Origin: Termitomyces sp. T153
Taxonomy: Eukaryota > Basidiomycota > Agaricomycetes > Agaricales > Lyophyllaceae
DNA length: 64,000 nt
Reading direction: 5' to 3'
NCBI GenBank assembly: GCA_018296165.2
Contig: JACKQL020000024.1
Location: 1 to 64,000, forward strand
In this document: positions 33,914 to 46,236 of the stretch, piece by piece
How positions within the stretch are numbered: position 1 is the first letter of the stretch
How the letters are laid out: every line of letters begins with the position of its first letter
Translations under genes and position numbers: made by a program
Notes under the pieces: model-generated
What the model was told of the DNA's origin: nothing
Databases searched by the model: none
Seen by the model: the letters and a program-made list of their open reading frames with translations, nothing else

Positions 33914-36900
33914 ATGGAGGCCCACTTATCAGCTCATATTCGCCATCTCTTGCTCGACTATGTTCGATATCACATCACGACTGACTACGTGCAGTTTACT
34001 GAAGCGGCCGTGGCTGAGGCTAGTTCAACAAGCGACCTGTAGCGCCTGCTAAATCATCCTTTCATTCTCTACAGCTGGTATCTTTGAAACAGGTCCCTGA
34101 ATATGACCCAGCATCCCTGACACTTCCGTCCGACCCTTATGCCACGCTTTCGCATATTCATGACCTTGAAAATATCCTTCTTTGGGAAGAAAAATTCACG
34201 ACTACACAGGACGCGCTCCAGCTCCTCAAGAAATCTGTTGTTCCGAAAGGACAGACAAAATCAGAGTGGTTCTCGTGGGGCAGAGATACTTGGGATGAGT
34301 ATCAAGATGATTTCTATCGCGTCGAATCTATTTTGACGCGTCGTGCCGTTCGCGAGACGCCTGTTCTCGGCAAGTCAGGCGGTGCCCATCGCGCTCCGGG
34401 AATACAAAAAGTTGAGCTTGACTCATACGCGCGTTTACTGGCTTCGAAACCGATAGCATTCAAGTCCGTCGACGTCGAACCAGTGCAAGAACCTCAGATC
34501 AAATTGAATCAAGTTCTGTGAGTGCATATATGCTATCAAGTTTTGCGTATCTTGACCAATGGTTCGGCAGCGACGTGTCATTCAATCTCAAAGCAGCGGA
34601 CCATGCTGCTGTACGTGCCTATCTACAGTCCGTCGCTACCATGTGTCGTCCACAGCCTGTCACATCCAATGATCTCAAAAGAGACTACCGCCGTGCGTAC
34701 CTGCCAGCGGGCTTCGTCTTTGATCCCCCTCGGCCTGCAACTACCCCACCAAACTCACCCCCTCTGACTCCAATCTTTCCGAGAAGTACGCGGTATAAGC
34801 GTGTTGAGAATCAAGACATAAAAAATAGAGTGTTATGCTCATATGTGGAACTACCTCAGCGACTTGGAGTCGCGGGAGAAGCGAAACTCCTTGATTTGGA
34901 TGGAGACATGGATTTGGCAAGAGCTAGCATGGTTGTTGTGGATGGTTGGCGTGAGTGCATGTATGGCTCTCGCCACTAAGAATCTTGCTAATTCGACTAT
35001 CGAACGCAGAGACGTACGCGGTCTCTTCCCCAACCACCGTGTCTTCTATCGACGACGCCGAGTTCGATGAACTTGCTGATATGTTCCCGTCTTCTCCTGA
35101 TACAAGCATCGTGGATGCTATGAACCTCGTGGAGGATGTAGAGAACTCGAAACTCGGTCTGCGCCCGTTTGCCTTTGCTGTCACTTCTCGTTAACTTCTG
35201 TCCATGTAGACGAAGTTCAAATTCCAAAGAATAGGCGCATTAGAGGGAGCTTGGGTATGTCGAGGGAGTCGATCGTTGATCGGGCTCGAAAAGCTGGAGG
35301 GTGTGCTTCGCGCTGCTCTGTGCTGTTTCTCAGATGGACTCATGTTTCATCTAGTCTCGGTGCTTTCCTTGTCCCATTGTTAAAGCCTTCGGATTCAACT
35401 AGTGAAAGCATTTCGACGCCTGATTTGCATCCTCTGTTGCATGACAATTGGTCGATTTTGTCTCGTGGAAACCCCAAAGGCTCGAAACTTGGTAAGAGGG
35501 AAGGCAGAGAAGGTAGAAAGCATTCATCTGCGGATATTTTGGAAACAGCAACAGATATAGACTCTATATGCGGTCAAGTCTCAGCTGCGCCCTCTCTCGG
35601 TGGAGGTACGATGACAGAAGAGGACAACGAAATACAGGGTTTGTATCTGGATCTGTCTCGTTCAGGGGAGAGACGACTCGGCCCGCCACTTCCTCGAGAT
35701 TTACCGGACCCAAAGGCATTGATCAGAGACGAACCCTTGTTCGAAGAGGAAACGAAGGGGGTCAAGGAGAACAATGCCTTGACGTTAAAGTTGATGAAAG
35801 GTATGTATCAACATCCTTCTTTTTCCTCATCATTCTTCGGTCTTGGTATACAAATCCTCGTAGTTCCTGTGTTGCCAGATCCGAACATTAGCATCGAGCG
35901 AGGTGTTCGAGAGTATTCGGATTATCTTGTGGGAGTGGATAGCAGACCTCAAGGCGATGGACGAGATGGGAAAGCAGGGAAGAGCACGTACCCGCTACGA
36001 TTTTTGAAAAACACCAAAGGATTGGCTCCACTTCGGGTCGCGTTGTCTTGGGTGTACGTTAGGTCCCTTGTTCTTCGTGACACGTAGTACTTACTCGTTC
36101 GGACTCGTTCGCTTATATCAGAGCATTCACATCTGCAAAACCGATCCCCGTACATGCTGGACTGTTCGAGAATGATTTTAAGGTTGAAGAAGCTGTCAAA
36201 AGCGAAGCGGACGCACTACTGAAGACGGCGTGTACTGATGCAGTACCGGGAGGGTGTGGTTTTGGTGATGAGCCCCGTTGGAGGACATGTGGGCAGGAAA
36301 AGACTGGGGATGAGTTTAGTGAAGAGATTGGGAAGTGTGAGATTATTTTGACGAAGAAGGAGAGGAAGGCACTTCTGATGAGAGAACGAGGGATGGTAGA
36401 AGATGAGTTTGAGGCTGAGGAGGCTAGTGAGGACGCTGGCAATGAGCAGGGTGACAAGAAGATTGAGATGGTCAACAACCCCAAGAGTCCGGAACTGGAT
36501 GGATCTAGAATCATCAAGAGATCGACGCAAACTCCTGGACATTGTGAGAAGGAAAACGATCATAGGCCCATGAAACGTGCTCGAATGAGTGTGGACGATT
36601 CTGTTATCGGGATGATGCTTGAGCTAGATGGACCTCTGCGCGACTTAGACGGTGATCAAGACGTGTCGTTGGACACAGCTGATAACATGTTGCAAGATAT
36701 CTATCAGAACGACAACTACGCGATGACGAATGGTTCGAAGGCTAACAATGGTGATGAAAATATCAAATACGCTGCTGGAACCGTTATTGAATCCGAAGGA
36801 TGTGACTATGTCGATGCATATTTCGGGAATACTGATGACTGCAGCTCTGAGATGGTACCTACTGAAGATGAACTACCGAATTACGGGCGGCGTGGATTGT

Positions 36901-38293
36901 CTGATTCTTTAAAGCCTTTACTCTTGTCAAATGGATCCTACGATTATACTCAGGCTTCTGTGACACCATTCAGTTTCGCCGACGACAGCGACACGATGTT
37001 ACACCTAGGACAGAGTTCTGCAGATGCGACGCTTGATGGAAGGGACCAGGGTATTCTAGACACTCGCATGGCCGTGGACTTGAACATACCTCAACACGCT
37101 GTAGCAACCGAAGCCAATGTAACTTTTGCAGTCAACAGCGAAGGAAACGACCACTCGGGCAGCTTCAAGGATACTTGCCTCAAGAGCTTGAATTTTGATC
37201 TTGCATCGCACTCTCTCGGAATTGAAGCCTTTGCTAGATTGCGCGCGAGAACAATTACGAATAGTGCACCTCTTCTTACTGACCAACCAACTGAAACACT
37301 TAATACTCAAGAAACAGCCGAGCCATTGATAAGGGTCGTAGCTAGGACTACACCGACAGAATTGTATACTGACATGACGGTCAGAATACCCTCGCATTCG
37401 CCACGGCCTCAAACGATACACAAATACATGGCTTCGGTAGATCTCCTTCAAAAGCAGATTCTCATTCGGTCCCTCGCGTCACAAGAGTGCCTTGTAGAAC
37501 TGGTGGAACGCGATTCTCTGGGTGGCGCAGACCTTATAATCGACCCACACACTGCGGTAATATTCACATGTCTATTATCCCTCCCTGCCCGTTGCAATAA
37601 GCTCCTAGAGAGACTCTCGGCGCAATCGTGGCGCTACAAACGTGTATTGATCGTGTTTGAGGCGTATCCGGAATCCCGATCATTTAGGCAACGCCCAAAA
37701 GATGGCCTCACAGAACCAGAACCAGAATTGTATGCGTATACACCCCCAATTGTGAAAGCTATCAAGCGGTTTCGTAGGAACTTGGCAATCGCAGAGGGTT
37801 GTGGTAAAAAGTCGACAGCGTGTGACGTGTGGTACGCCTTTGCAAATTCGGTTAGTGATGCGGCGACGTATTCGAGACTTTTTGGAGACGGGGCGGAACG
37901 AGCGGATTGGACAAGAGGTGTACTATGGGGAGATCGTGCGTGGCTGGATGCTGATGCGTCTCAGGTGCGCTTCATCAATCATTTCACAAAAGGCTGTCGA
38001 TTGAAACCTTTGCGTCAGGACGAAAAAGATCTGGCTTCATTTAGTGGAATGAATTACTTTTCTGCAGCTCTTGTGCTTTACCAGATAACCCTTCAGGAAT
38101 TTCTTGACGTCACACCTGAAGAAAGGCTTACCATGGTCGGACCCTTGATTGGAAATGAAGCCATCGTTGGTACTTTTTAATTCCTCGTATGCTCATACTC
38201 ACATGTTGTTATCAGACTACATTCAACTTGGAGATAGAGGAGCGGATGCGAGTAATGTACGATGGTGCAACTGATGTTTTGTCCGAGGCTTAA
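33914..38293 (+). CDS. Large XPF/ERCC4-like protein, probably Zip2/SHOC1-type
   Basis: Eight exons: 33914 to 34009 (or 33988), 34075-34517, 34571-34950, 35010-35156, 35210-35800, 35864-36053, 36122-38165 and 38216-38293, about 1320 residues. Most of the protein is polar and poorly conserved. The C-terminal 250 residues look like a nuclease-fold domain: QECLVELVERDSLGGADLII, then DPHTAVIFTCLLSLPA, KRVLIVFEAYP, then YTPPIVKAIKRFRRN and a final helical part with SFSGMNYFSAALVL. This layout recalls the XPF-like domain of meiotic crossover factors Zip2/SHOC1. The GDxERK-like catalytic motif is not evident, as in those inactive relatives. The assignment is inference. The first junction is ambiguous. 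It is head to head with the MscS gene, 350 bp apart. Confidence 0.6.
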
Positions 38294-38411
38294 ATAGAAC
38301 AGACGATTGCCATTGCGGAATGACGTCAGTTCCCCTTAATCATTGGATGTCTTAAACTCGAGACTAGACATATAGTGGACTCAACCTGTACTCAAACCCA
38401 GACCAGTCAAA

Positions 38412-40219
38412 ATGAAAACTGACTTCAAAAAGGCTATCAAAAGCGAAATTGCTCAAGAAGAAAAGGATGAAGACACTCGTGTTCGACATGCAATCAAGGA
38501 CATTTCTTTGACTACCAAGGATCAGCATAAAGCGCACAAGGCAAGTGTGTTCTTATGCAATCACAGGCCTGGTTGACAGACTTTTGACATAGGCAGTACG
38601 CAAAGCAGACAGCACGGTTGCTAAATTGGGGAAGAAGGAATCTGTGGCGACAGCCGCAGTTCAAAAGGCAACTCATGAACATGACATCGCAGTTACGAAC
38701 CTCCGATCAGCTCAACGAGACGCTCAGGTATATCAAACTCGTTATGTGCAACGCACTAAAATAACAACCCTTCCTCCCCCTTTTTAGTTAAAGCGACAAG
38801 AAGACGCGAGGCTACAACGAGAGCTGGACGAGAAGAAGACAAGACTCGATACCGCTTTACGAGAGCAGAAAGTGCACAAAGTAGGTTCTTGTCGATCTTA
38901 CAAGCGTATGCATGAACTTAATTTCTGCACTTTCGTAGCACGGGCGCGAATCCAGACTGCTTGAATTGGATGACGAAAGAAATGTTAATCGAGCCGCCGA
39001 TTCCTCTGCTGTTGGGGCCGGTCTTGCCGGTGCGGCTGGTCACCACGGCACTCATCCAATAGGTGCTCAGGGCGCAAACAATGATGTTGGAATAGGCACG
39101 AACGCCGGCACTCGTTCCGTTGATAACACCGCTTTAGGAAGGACTGGAAACGTACCTGGACAGTATGGTACTGGTGCTCAAGCACATGGCACCAGAGCTG
39201 AAGGACCAGGTTATGCTGACCATCCCAATGCGGAAGGTGTGGCTACTGGCGCTGGCCTGGTTGGACATGATGCTCATCGTGGCATCACTGAACAAGGGTA
39301 TGACAACGATCGCATACGAGACAGTGATGGTCCAGGAGTCGGACAGACTCGTACAGCTAGGGACCAAGCCACCTATGAGCCCCCAAGCGTTGCTGGTGTT
39401 GAGACTGGAACCGATGCTGTAGAACGTTCTATTGGTCGCGATGAAGGCTATCCGACCCATGGTAATTTTCGTCAAACAAACCTTGAACCTCAATCAAATG
39501 CGGGACAACCTGCTATTCACAGCGAGGGTGGATCCTTCGGCGCCATAGATAATACTTCCACTCAGCCGAGACACATCGGCCATCCCGGCGACGACTCTAT
39601 CCGCGTCGCGCGTGGAGTTGATACTGGCTTCCCGCGTGGAGGTGCTGGAGAGTGTATTGGGCCCGGTAATGTCCACACTGCTGGGGGACTCAATCAAGAC
39701 GTCGGCGCCGGCGGACAGACCATTTCAGGACATGCTACAGGCTACGCAAGTGCTACTTCTGGGGCTGGCTACAGTGGGGCTGGCGGTGAAAATTTGAACT
39801 TTCGTGAGGATCCTATGCTTGGTGGCAGTGGTACTGGTGCCGATCCCGGCATTCGATCTGGAGGGACTCGTCAGTTTGGAGGCAGAGGTGGTTCCCGTGA
39901 ATCAATCGGGGAACGCAATGTTGGGTTGGGGGAGCCCAGATACGGTGCAGAACCCATTGGGGATCATCAGTACACACAACCTGGTACTGGTATCGGCGGC
40001 AGACAAGGCATTGATGAAGAAGCAGAGTTTAACCGGGACCGCATGGTCACGGGAGGTACTAATAGGCTTGGTTCAGGAATAAAACAAACGGGTAGTATAG
40101 ATAGCGAAGCTCGGGGTCCGATGATTGGCAATCAGCGGTTTGGAGAAGACAGTATGCCTTGTGGATATCCGCAAGGAGCGGGCAGTGGCAGATTGGATAA
40201 CGTGAAAGAGCGTTTTTGA
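38412..40219 (+). CDS. Coiled-coil protein with long Gly-rich tail, unknown function
   Basis: Exons 38412-38540, 38593-38727, 38788-38880 and 38939-40219 give 545 residues. All introns are phase 0. The first has a GC donor (AAG|GCAAGT) and TAG acceptor, a GC-AG intron. Residues 1-125 are a charged helix, almost certainly coiled coil (KDQHKAHKAVRKAD, LKRQEDARLQRELDEKK). The remaining 420 residues are hydrophilic and rich in Gly, Thr, His, Asn and Asp, without tryptophan or a membrane segment, with loose repeats such as GxGTGAG and GYxxHPN. The composition is that of disordered hydrophilin- or LEA-like stress proteins, but no family is recognised. It is tail to tail with the RBR ligase gene. 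Confidence 0.8.
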
Positions 40220-40554
40220 TGGTGAGCAATCCACATCTGGTAGTAACAAGCCCCGTATTATTACTGAAATCGCAAGTATTGCATTCATATTGTATTCATA
40301 AATTCTGTACCATTAGTGTACTCCCAAAACTGTATCGATGAGATGGAGTTTCGTCTATCCTGACTTATGATTGCCTTCGGTCGCTTGATCTATGTATGCA
40401 AGCAATGACTTGCTTCGAATATGTCGACGCACAAGATTTGCATGGACTAGCTTTCTAACTTTGTCACAAGAGTGCAAAGCTTACTACGAGGCAAACAAAG
40501 TATATTGTACAATTGCAATGATGACAGGAAAACTTGCCGAGGAAACAAGCGCAA

Positions 40555-43500
40555 TCACATAATCAAGCAGCCCCCTCGTCCTTCGTTTCGTCTTCTTTCT
40601 TCCATTTCTCTGGCAACGCGTTCTTGCCTTTCATTGAAACGACGCTGAAATTCTTGTTCCTGTCGCTGTCGCTGTTGAAAGGCGGCAAGTCTCTGCGCTT
40701 CCGCTTCACGGCGCTCTCGTTCACGGCGCTCAGCTGCATGTCCTTCTTCTTCACGGAACCATCGGTCCACCGGTGCCAATCCGACCTGTACAGGTGCACG
40801 AAGTGGGAATCCTGGTACATTGATGTTGCGCTCCTCATCAAGCTGATGCTGCAGGGCGAGCGCGTGTCGTAAATCAAGATTTCGTCGATCGCCATCCCCA
40901 TCGAAAGGTCCACCATGAACCTCTCCTAGATGAGTGTATATTTGTTGCGCTGGAAAGACTCTGACACAGATCCAACATATATGTGCGCCACAACGGCACG
41001 TCATGTGGTTGCAGCCTTCAACTTTCTCAATGTAAACCGAGCAAGCAGGGCACCGTTTGACGCCATGCGTCGTTGCCCAACTATCATTCAACTGTTCTTC
41101 GTGCTGGGCTTTTCGGGCTTGCCTGTCTTCGCAGGACATTCCTTCATGGGCCTCCTCGTGACATGATGAACACACTTCAGCGAAGCATGACGGGCACTTG
41201 AGCATGGACTGCGTGTTGGCGCGATAGATTTGCGTGCAATCTGGAGTTGTACAGTACCTAAATTCTTGCGGATGTTGGTCGAGGTAGGTGAAGAATGCTA
41301 TATTGACGAGGTTTTCGAATTGCTGTTGTGGCAGGAATTTTCGAATGACGGGAATAGATATAGGGATTTTACACTTGGCTTCGTCGCCCATGCAAGTAAG
41401 CGGGAAGTTCTTCGTCTCGGATGCAGAAGTTATATAATGACGAATGCAGTCAGTGCAGTAGATATGTTTGCATCCGAGCACCAACGGATTGTTCGATACT
41501 GCGTCGTAGCAGATGGGACATATGTCGTTGCTGGAATCAGACAAACCGAGATCTAGATCGTTTAGTGACTGATCTATGAAATTGCTCAGAGTGTGCCTTG
41601 CATTCTCCCCGCCACGAATCGTGAGTTTGCATGGGGTCGACGCCAAGTCGAGACTCACAGCATCCTCGCCAAGAAGCTCTTTCAAAGCAGCGAGGCCCTT
41701 ACGCACGAAATAACCGACTGACTGCCTTTTCAAAAATACAGTCCACTCCTGCAGCCCAAGTCGTGCGACCTCGTCCGCTATCATTCGACGCGCTCTTTCC
41801 TTTGACTCTCCTTCTCCATATATTTTGAGAGATTGAGTTTTATAGTCGATGCGAACGTAGACCTTGGTGGAAGAGAACACTTTGGCAAGGAATTCTCGCC
41901 CTTCACGTCGAAGCAACGATCTGTGCCAGTAGATAGCATCCAATTTCTCACCAGCGACCAATGTTTCCACTCTGACTTTGAGTGCTCCAACAAGCCTCTT
42001 CTCATCACCAGATAGACGAATGATCGCCACATTAGCACGTTTGTCAATATATACCCGTGGCCCTTTGTCTGAGCTGTCTTTGGCGAAAGTGTCCCAAAGT
42101 CGTTGCTGAGCTTCATATTGTTGTATCGGGATGACGCTTCGAAAATCGAGAGGTGGGGGCAGTTGAAGACGGAAAGTGGGATATTCGGACCGAAAGCGTT
42201 TGCCTTCGAGAGAGGTGCGGGCAGTGTTCGCATCTTCCCAGTTTTCGAAGCGTGCCTTTATTGTAACAAGGCCGTCAGACTCTTTATCTTTGACCCTGTC
42301 GAAAGATACCATTCTGATGTTGGGAAGGGAAATCAGATGTTGCTGAAGGTCTCGTAAGAATTCCTGTAGGTCGTAGATATTCGATTTGATTGATCGGACA
42401 GATAGACTTCCAGCCACACTTTCAACTTCTGAAACTGGAGTATCGATAGGAATGCCCATAATCTTAATGGAATTAGGGTTATAAAAATGGAGGGCAGGGC
42501 CTATAGGCGGCGGACGATTTATCTCTGTTTTAATCCTGCGACCGCGAACAATTTTTCTGTTCAATGATTGCTGTTGTTGACGGGCGATGTCCATAGAGGA
42601 GTAGGTCGCAACCATCGTCAGAGAAGGTGCAAACCAAGTAATCGTCAGGGTGTCAGCATGTCCGCTGTTGGATTCACCCATAGTATTGGCGGAGACAATT
42701 TCCCCGACTTCAAATTCAAGCGTTTCGTTCCTAAATTCAATCCCATCCAGACCCACGGCAACTAACCTGCCTTTATCAGTGCTAGTGAGGACCTTTGCCT
42801 CACGATGGCTATCATCAGTAGGCTGCAGTGAAACAACACGGACGTCATGTTGGCTCATTCCCTGTTGAGTAAAAAGATCGATAATTTCTTGTGGTTTAGC
42901 ATCGGAAGGAATATTCCTAATGGTAAGAAGGCAAGACTCGAAGCCTGTGACGAGGCCTTTTACTTCCAAACCCGCGGAGAAGGATACCAGAGTTGATCCA
43001 AAAACATGCTGCCAGGTGGCCGCAGATTGAAGGGCCTCTTGCTCTGCGAGCTGAGCTTTTTTAATAGCCTCTTGCTCTGCAAACCGAGCTTTTCTCGCAG
43101 CCTCTTCTTTTTCTCGCGCTTGCTGACGTCGGGCAGCCTCCTGCTTTGCCTGTTGTCTCTTGGCCTCTTGTGCTTGAACAGCTTCCAAACGCCTCTTTCC
43201 CTCTGCCTCGTTAGCAAGCCGTGCCTTCTCGGCGGCCTGGTGTTTTTGAGCTGCGGCCTGGGAAAGGTGCGCCTGCTGCTCGATATGCTTTGTCTTCTTG
43301 ATGTGAGCTGCTTTGTCTTCGATCGCGTGGCCCTTTGGTGAGTCAGACCGACGCAACAAAACAAAGCGGAGAGAAGACGCACAGGAGAGCGTTCTTGAAC
43401 TGCGACCTCGGCAAGTTGCGCTTGTTGCTCGATATGCTTTGTCTTCTTGATATGAGTGGCTTTGTCTTCGATCGCGTGGCCCTTTGACAAGTCAGACAGA

Positions 43501-44100
43501 CGTGACAAAAAAGCGGAGAGAAGACGTACATGGGAAGTATCTGGATGACTATACCGGCATCTATCACCGAACTTACATTTTCCATCTTTCCAATCAGGAC
43601 ACGGTTGCGAAGAAGATGCTTTCTTGAAGTTGGGAGATGGCTTGTGATGGTCAGATTGTGGGCGCCTAAAATGATCCCAAACGCGAGATGCGATTGAAGG
43701 TCAGCGGTAGCCCAAAAACTCGACAATTGTTACATACCTTTCACCCACAGGGCCATTGAACCCTCCATGTTGATGATGTCCAGCGCCATTCGAAGAGTTC
43801 TGTGCCCTGACGCTGATTCCAGCCTTGTCGACCTGACAAGTTTGGGTCAATTCCGCAGTCGCAAGATGGATCAATTAAACTGACTGGTGCTTGAACGTGA
43901 GGAAACTTGCATTTGTCTCCGTACTGACATTTACCATGCTTAGAAAAATCTCTGCAGATCGTGTTCTTGGCATCGTGTTTCTGGCTCTGTGGAACGGAAC
44001 CGACAGTCTTGATAGGACTCTTATTAGATTGCACGACTTGTTGGTGCGGCGCTGCGGAGGTGAATTGTGGAGGCACTCTCTGACCAGTGTTTGACGCCAT
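40555..44100 (-). CDS. RBR (RING-IBR-RING) E3 ubiquitin ligase with two CCCH fingers and a CaaX end
   Basis: Exons 44100-43885, 43832-43738, 43665-43530, 43481-43383 and 43332-40555 give 1107 residues. CCCH fingers lie at 49-68 (C-x8-C-x5-C-x3-H) and 126-144 (C-x7-C-x5-C-x3-H). Then come an Arg/Gln/Glu/Ala-rich coiled coil, RRM- or KH-like regions (LLTIRNIPSDAKPQEIIDLF, then VYIDKRANVAIIRLSGDEKR), RING1 from about 786 (CPICYD...GCKHIYCTDCI), an IBR, and RING2 from about 943 (CPACSVYIEKVEGCNHMTC, whose last Cys is the expected catalytic residue). The protein ends GGCLIM, a CaaX prenylation motif. RNA binding plus RBR suggests ubiquitination coupled to RNA. Exon 4 and the start of exon 5 are a tandem duplication. 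Confidence 0.92.
43281..43530 (-). repeat. Tandem duplication of an exon and its intron inside the RBR gene
   Basis: The segment with intron tail, CAAAG acceptor and exon start is present twice about 149 bp apart (exon starts 43481 and 43332). Both exon copies encode GHAIEDKA(T/A)HIKKTKHIEQQA, and the introns before them share a CGTCTTCTCTCCGCTTT block. Both exon boundaries are in phase 0, so the duplication keeps frame. Confidence 0.88.
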
Positions 44101-44906
44101 GGATGGGGGGATGGAAGAAAGAGCCCAATTGATAAGGTCCTTGAGGCAGAGAAGCCTCAGAAGGAACACCGGCGGTAAACAGGCTGATAAAATTAAGCAT
44201 AGCCGCCTTTGGCTATTACAACGTGTAGGCAACGAGGCTGACAGTCATTTCTGCTTCCCAATCCGCAAGCTCTCATTGAAGCCAAGTCGATGCCGTCTGA
44301 ACACAGAAGAAAGAAGTGTGTATATTCAGTGTCAAATACAGAAAATGTCTTCTCTCGTACAAGATATGGCGGGTGAAATCAATATCTTAGGACAAAGATA
44401 ACATTAAGCGCCCGCCTCGAATCCACCAAGAATATCAAGCTTGGGTCAGGGTCAACATAAAAGGACGTAAACACCTACACAGCAGTTTCACAACAGTTAG
44501 GCATCCGATCACGCCTCACACAACGGCTTTAATGTACCCGGTCTTGATGTGTAAAAAGCACATCTTCATAAATCCATGGAATGATCCTCTTTCGAAGGTC
44601 CGAAACGCAAGTAGGCGCCGGTACAGGATTTGATGTGGACTTGTAACAATGTAGGCGAAGGGAGTACTAGAAACAGCGAGATAACTTGGAACTTGATTTT
44701 TTGCTATTGAATACGGTCCAGTCATTGTGGTCTTGTAGGATAGGTAGAATTTTGAAGACGGAAACTTGACGGAGGCCAGAAAAATAATAAACCTTCATCT
44801 TCGACATACTGCCCTTGACCCGACTGCTTGACATCTTGACTGACCAGCCGCAACGGAAACATTGCACTACGATAGATGAAGCAAACTGCGGTCTTTTCAC
44901 CAGTTT
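44101..44906. other. Intergenic, RBR gene promoter side
   Basis: About 800 bp with no convincing coding frame; short antisense frames only. It contains the upstream region of the RBR gene and the 3' flank of the Tra2-like gene, both on the minus strand. Confidence 0.5.
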
Positions 44907-45942
44907 CTACCAGCGAGAATTCTCAGTGGTAACCGGCACGGGGGCCGGAGCGGAAGGAGCTGACACATCGTAGTCACGGGCCCGGGAGGGGCTGCTGCCA
45001 CGTGGAGGGCTTCTTGAGTAGCTTCTACGGCGCCTATAATCGGGTGAGTAACGACCACCTCGCGAAGCGGGAGGGCTACGCCTATCACGCCAATCCCTGT
45101 TGTCGCGGCCATAGTAATCACGGTCCCTTTCCCTGTCACGGTCGCGACGGCCGTAATCACGTTCGCGTTCACGATAAAAATCACGATCACGGTCGCGGTC
45201 ACGATCACGATACGAGTCCCGTCCGGAACGACGATGACCCATATATTCTCCAGGAGTCGGCGCATGGGGACGATCCGTGACTGAATAGTCAACTCGGATA
45301 CGACGACCATTCAAGTCCTTGAGAATGATTAAGAATGACAAACAGACTCAGTAATAAGGATGTCTTACAACGCCATTCAACTCCTGGATGCAACGAGTGG
45401 CCTCTTCAACTGTGGCCATTTTAATGAATCCAAAACCACGAGAACGGTCAGACTATGTTTGATATCATGAATAATAAAAGGGATGAATAGCAGTGAAACT
45501 GACTCGTTGATCATAGACAATGGTGACCTTTTCAACACGGCCAAAGCGACTAAATTCTTCGTCAAGGTCACGCTCTTGAGTGCGAATACTGAGTCCAAAG
45601 ACTCCGAGAACGTTAGAAGGATTTGGAGCCTGCTGCAAACAGTTAGCTTGTATTGCCGAGGCGGAAGAAAACCAAGTTCAACCGACAATTGGAGCATGTG
45701 GTGGGCGCCTGGGGGCTGCAGGAGAGCGACGACGACTGAAGGCTCGATCACCATTGCTGCGGGCGGCAGGACTGCGGGAACGAGAGCGACCGCGGGGAGG
45801 AGGGGGGTCGCGGTCGGCGGGGGCTGGAGCCAAGGGAGGGGCAGTGTAAGCGTCGGAGTATGGGTCGACGGGAGGAGCAGCAGGCTCGCCGTACTACAAA
45901 GACATCAAATATTGTTCGAAACCATGTCCCAATACGCACCAT
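44907..45942 (-). CDS. Tra2-like SR splicing factor (RS-RRM-RS)
   Basis: Exons 45942-45940 (the ATG alone), 45893-45687, 45632-45504, 45452-45369 and 45317-44907 give 277 residues. A Pro-rich and RS N-terminus ([14 protein letters not shown]) is followed by one RRM: RNP2 is LGVFGLS and RNP1 is [10 protein letters not shown], with [19 protein letters not shown] between. The C-terminal tail has RD/RE/DR dipeptides, then [12 protein letters not shown]. This order matches transformer-2 proteins, which bind purine-rich exonic enhancers in the nucleus. Introns lie within the RRM. The start codon forms its own three-base coding exon, as it does in the divergent neighbour eL18. The 5' splice pattern was chosen by frame and family fit. 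Confidence 0.88.
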
Positions 45943-46236
45943 GGTGGTTCAGGTGAGAGAGTTGTTGATCCTTGTTTGTGGGTCAAATATTTTTAATCCT
46001 CCGCCCTAGGCGCCCGCCCCAGTCCTTGCCGTAAACTCCCTCTCTCAATGCAGAAATCAGCGCTGGTACGATCCTTTGCATTCTCACGAAATCCTCTGCC
46101 TCTGAGGCCCCTCACTGCGGGGCAAATCCAACCACACATTCAGTCGGAGCTCGAACTCTAATTCACCGACTGCACAGTTGATCAAGCCTCTGTCAGCATC
46201 CAACAAGTCCAAACACACAATCCGGCAAGAACCAAG
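45943..46236. promoter_or_regulatory. Bidirectional promoter region between Tra2-like and eL18 genes
   Basis: A 294-bp spacer separates the two divergent start codons. It contains a CCGCCC-rich segment near 46000 and a CT-rich stretch near 46030-46050. It must hold both promoters and both 5' untranslated regions. No discrete factor site can be assigned with confidence. Confidence 0.6.
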
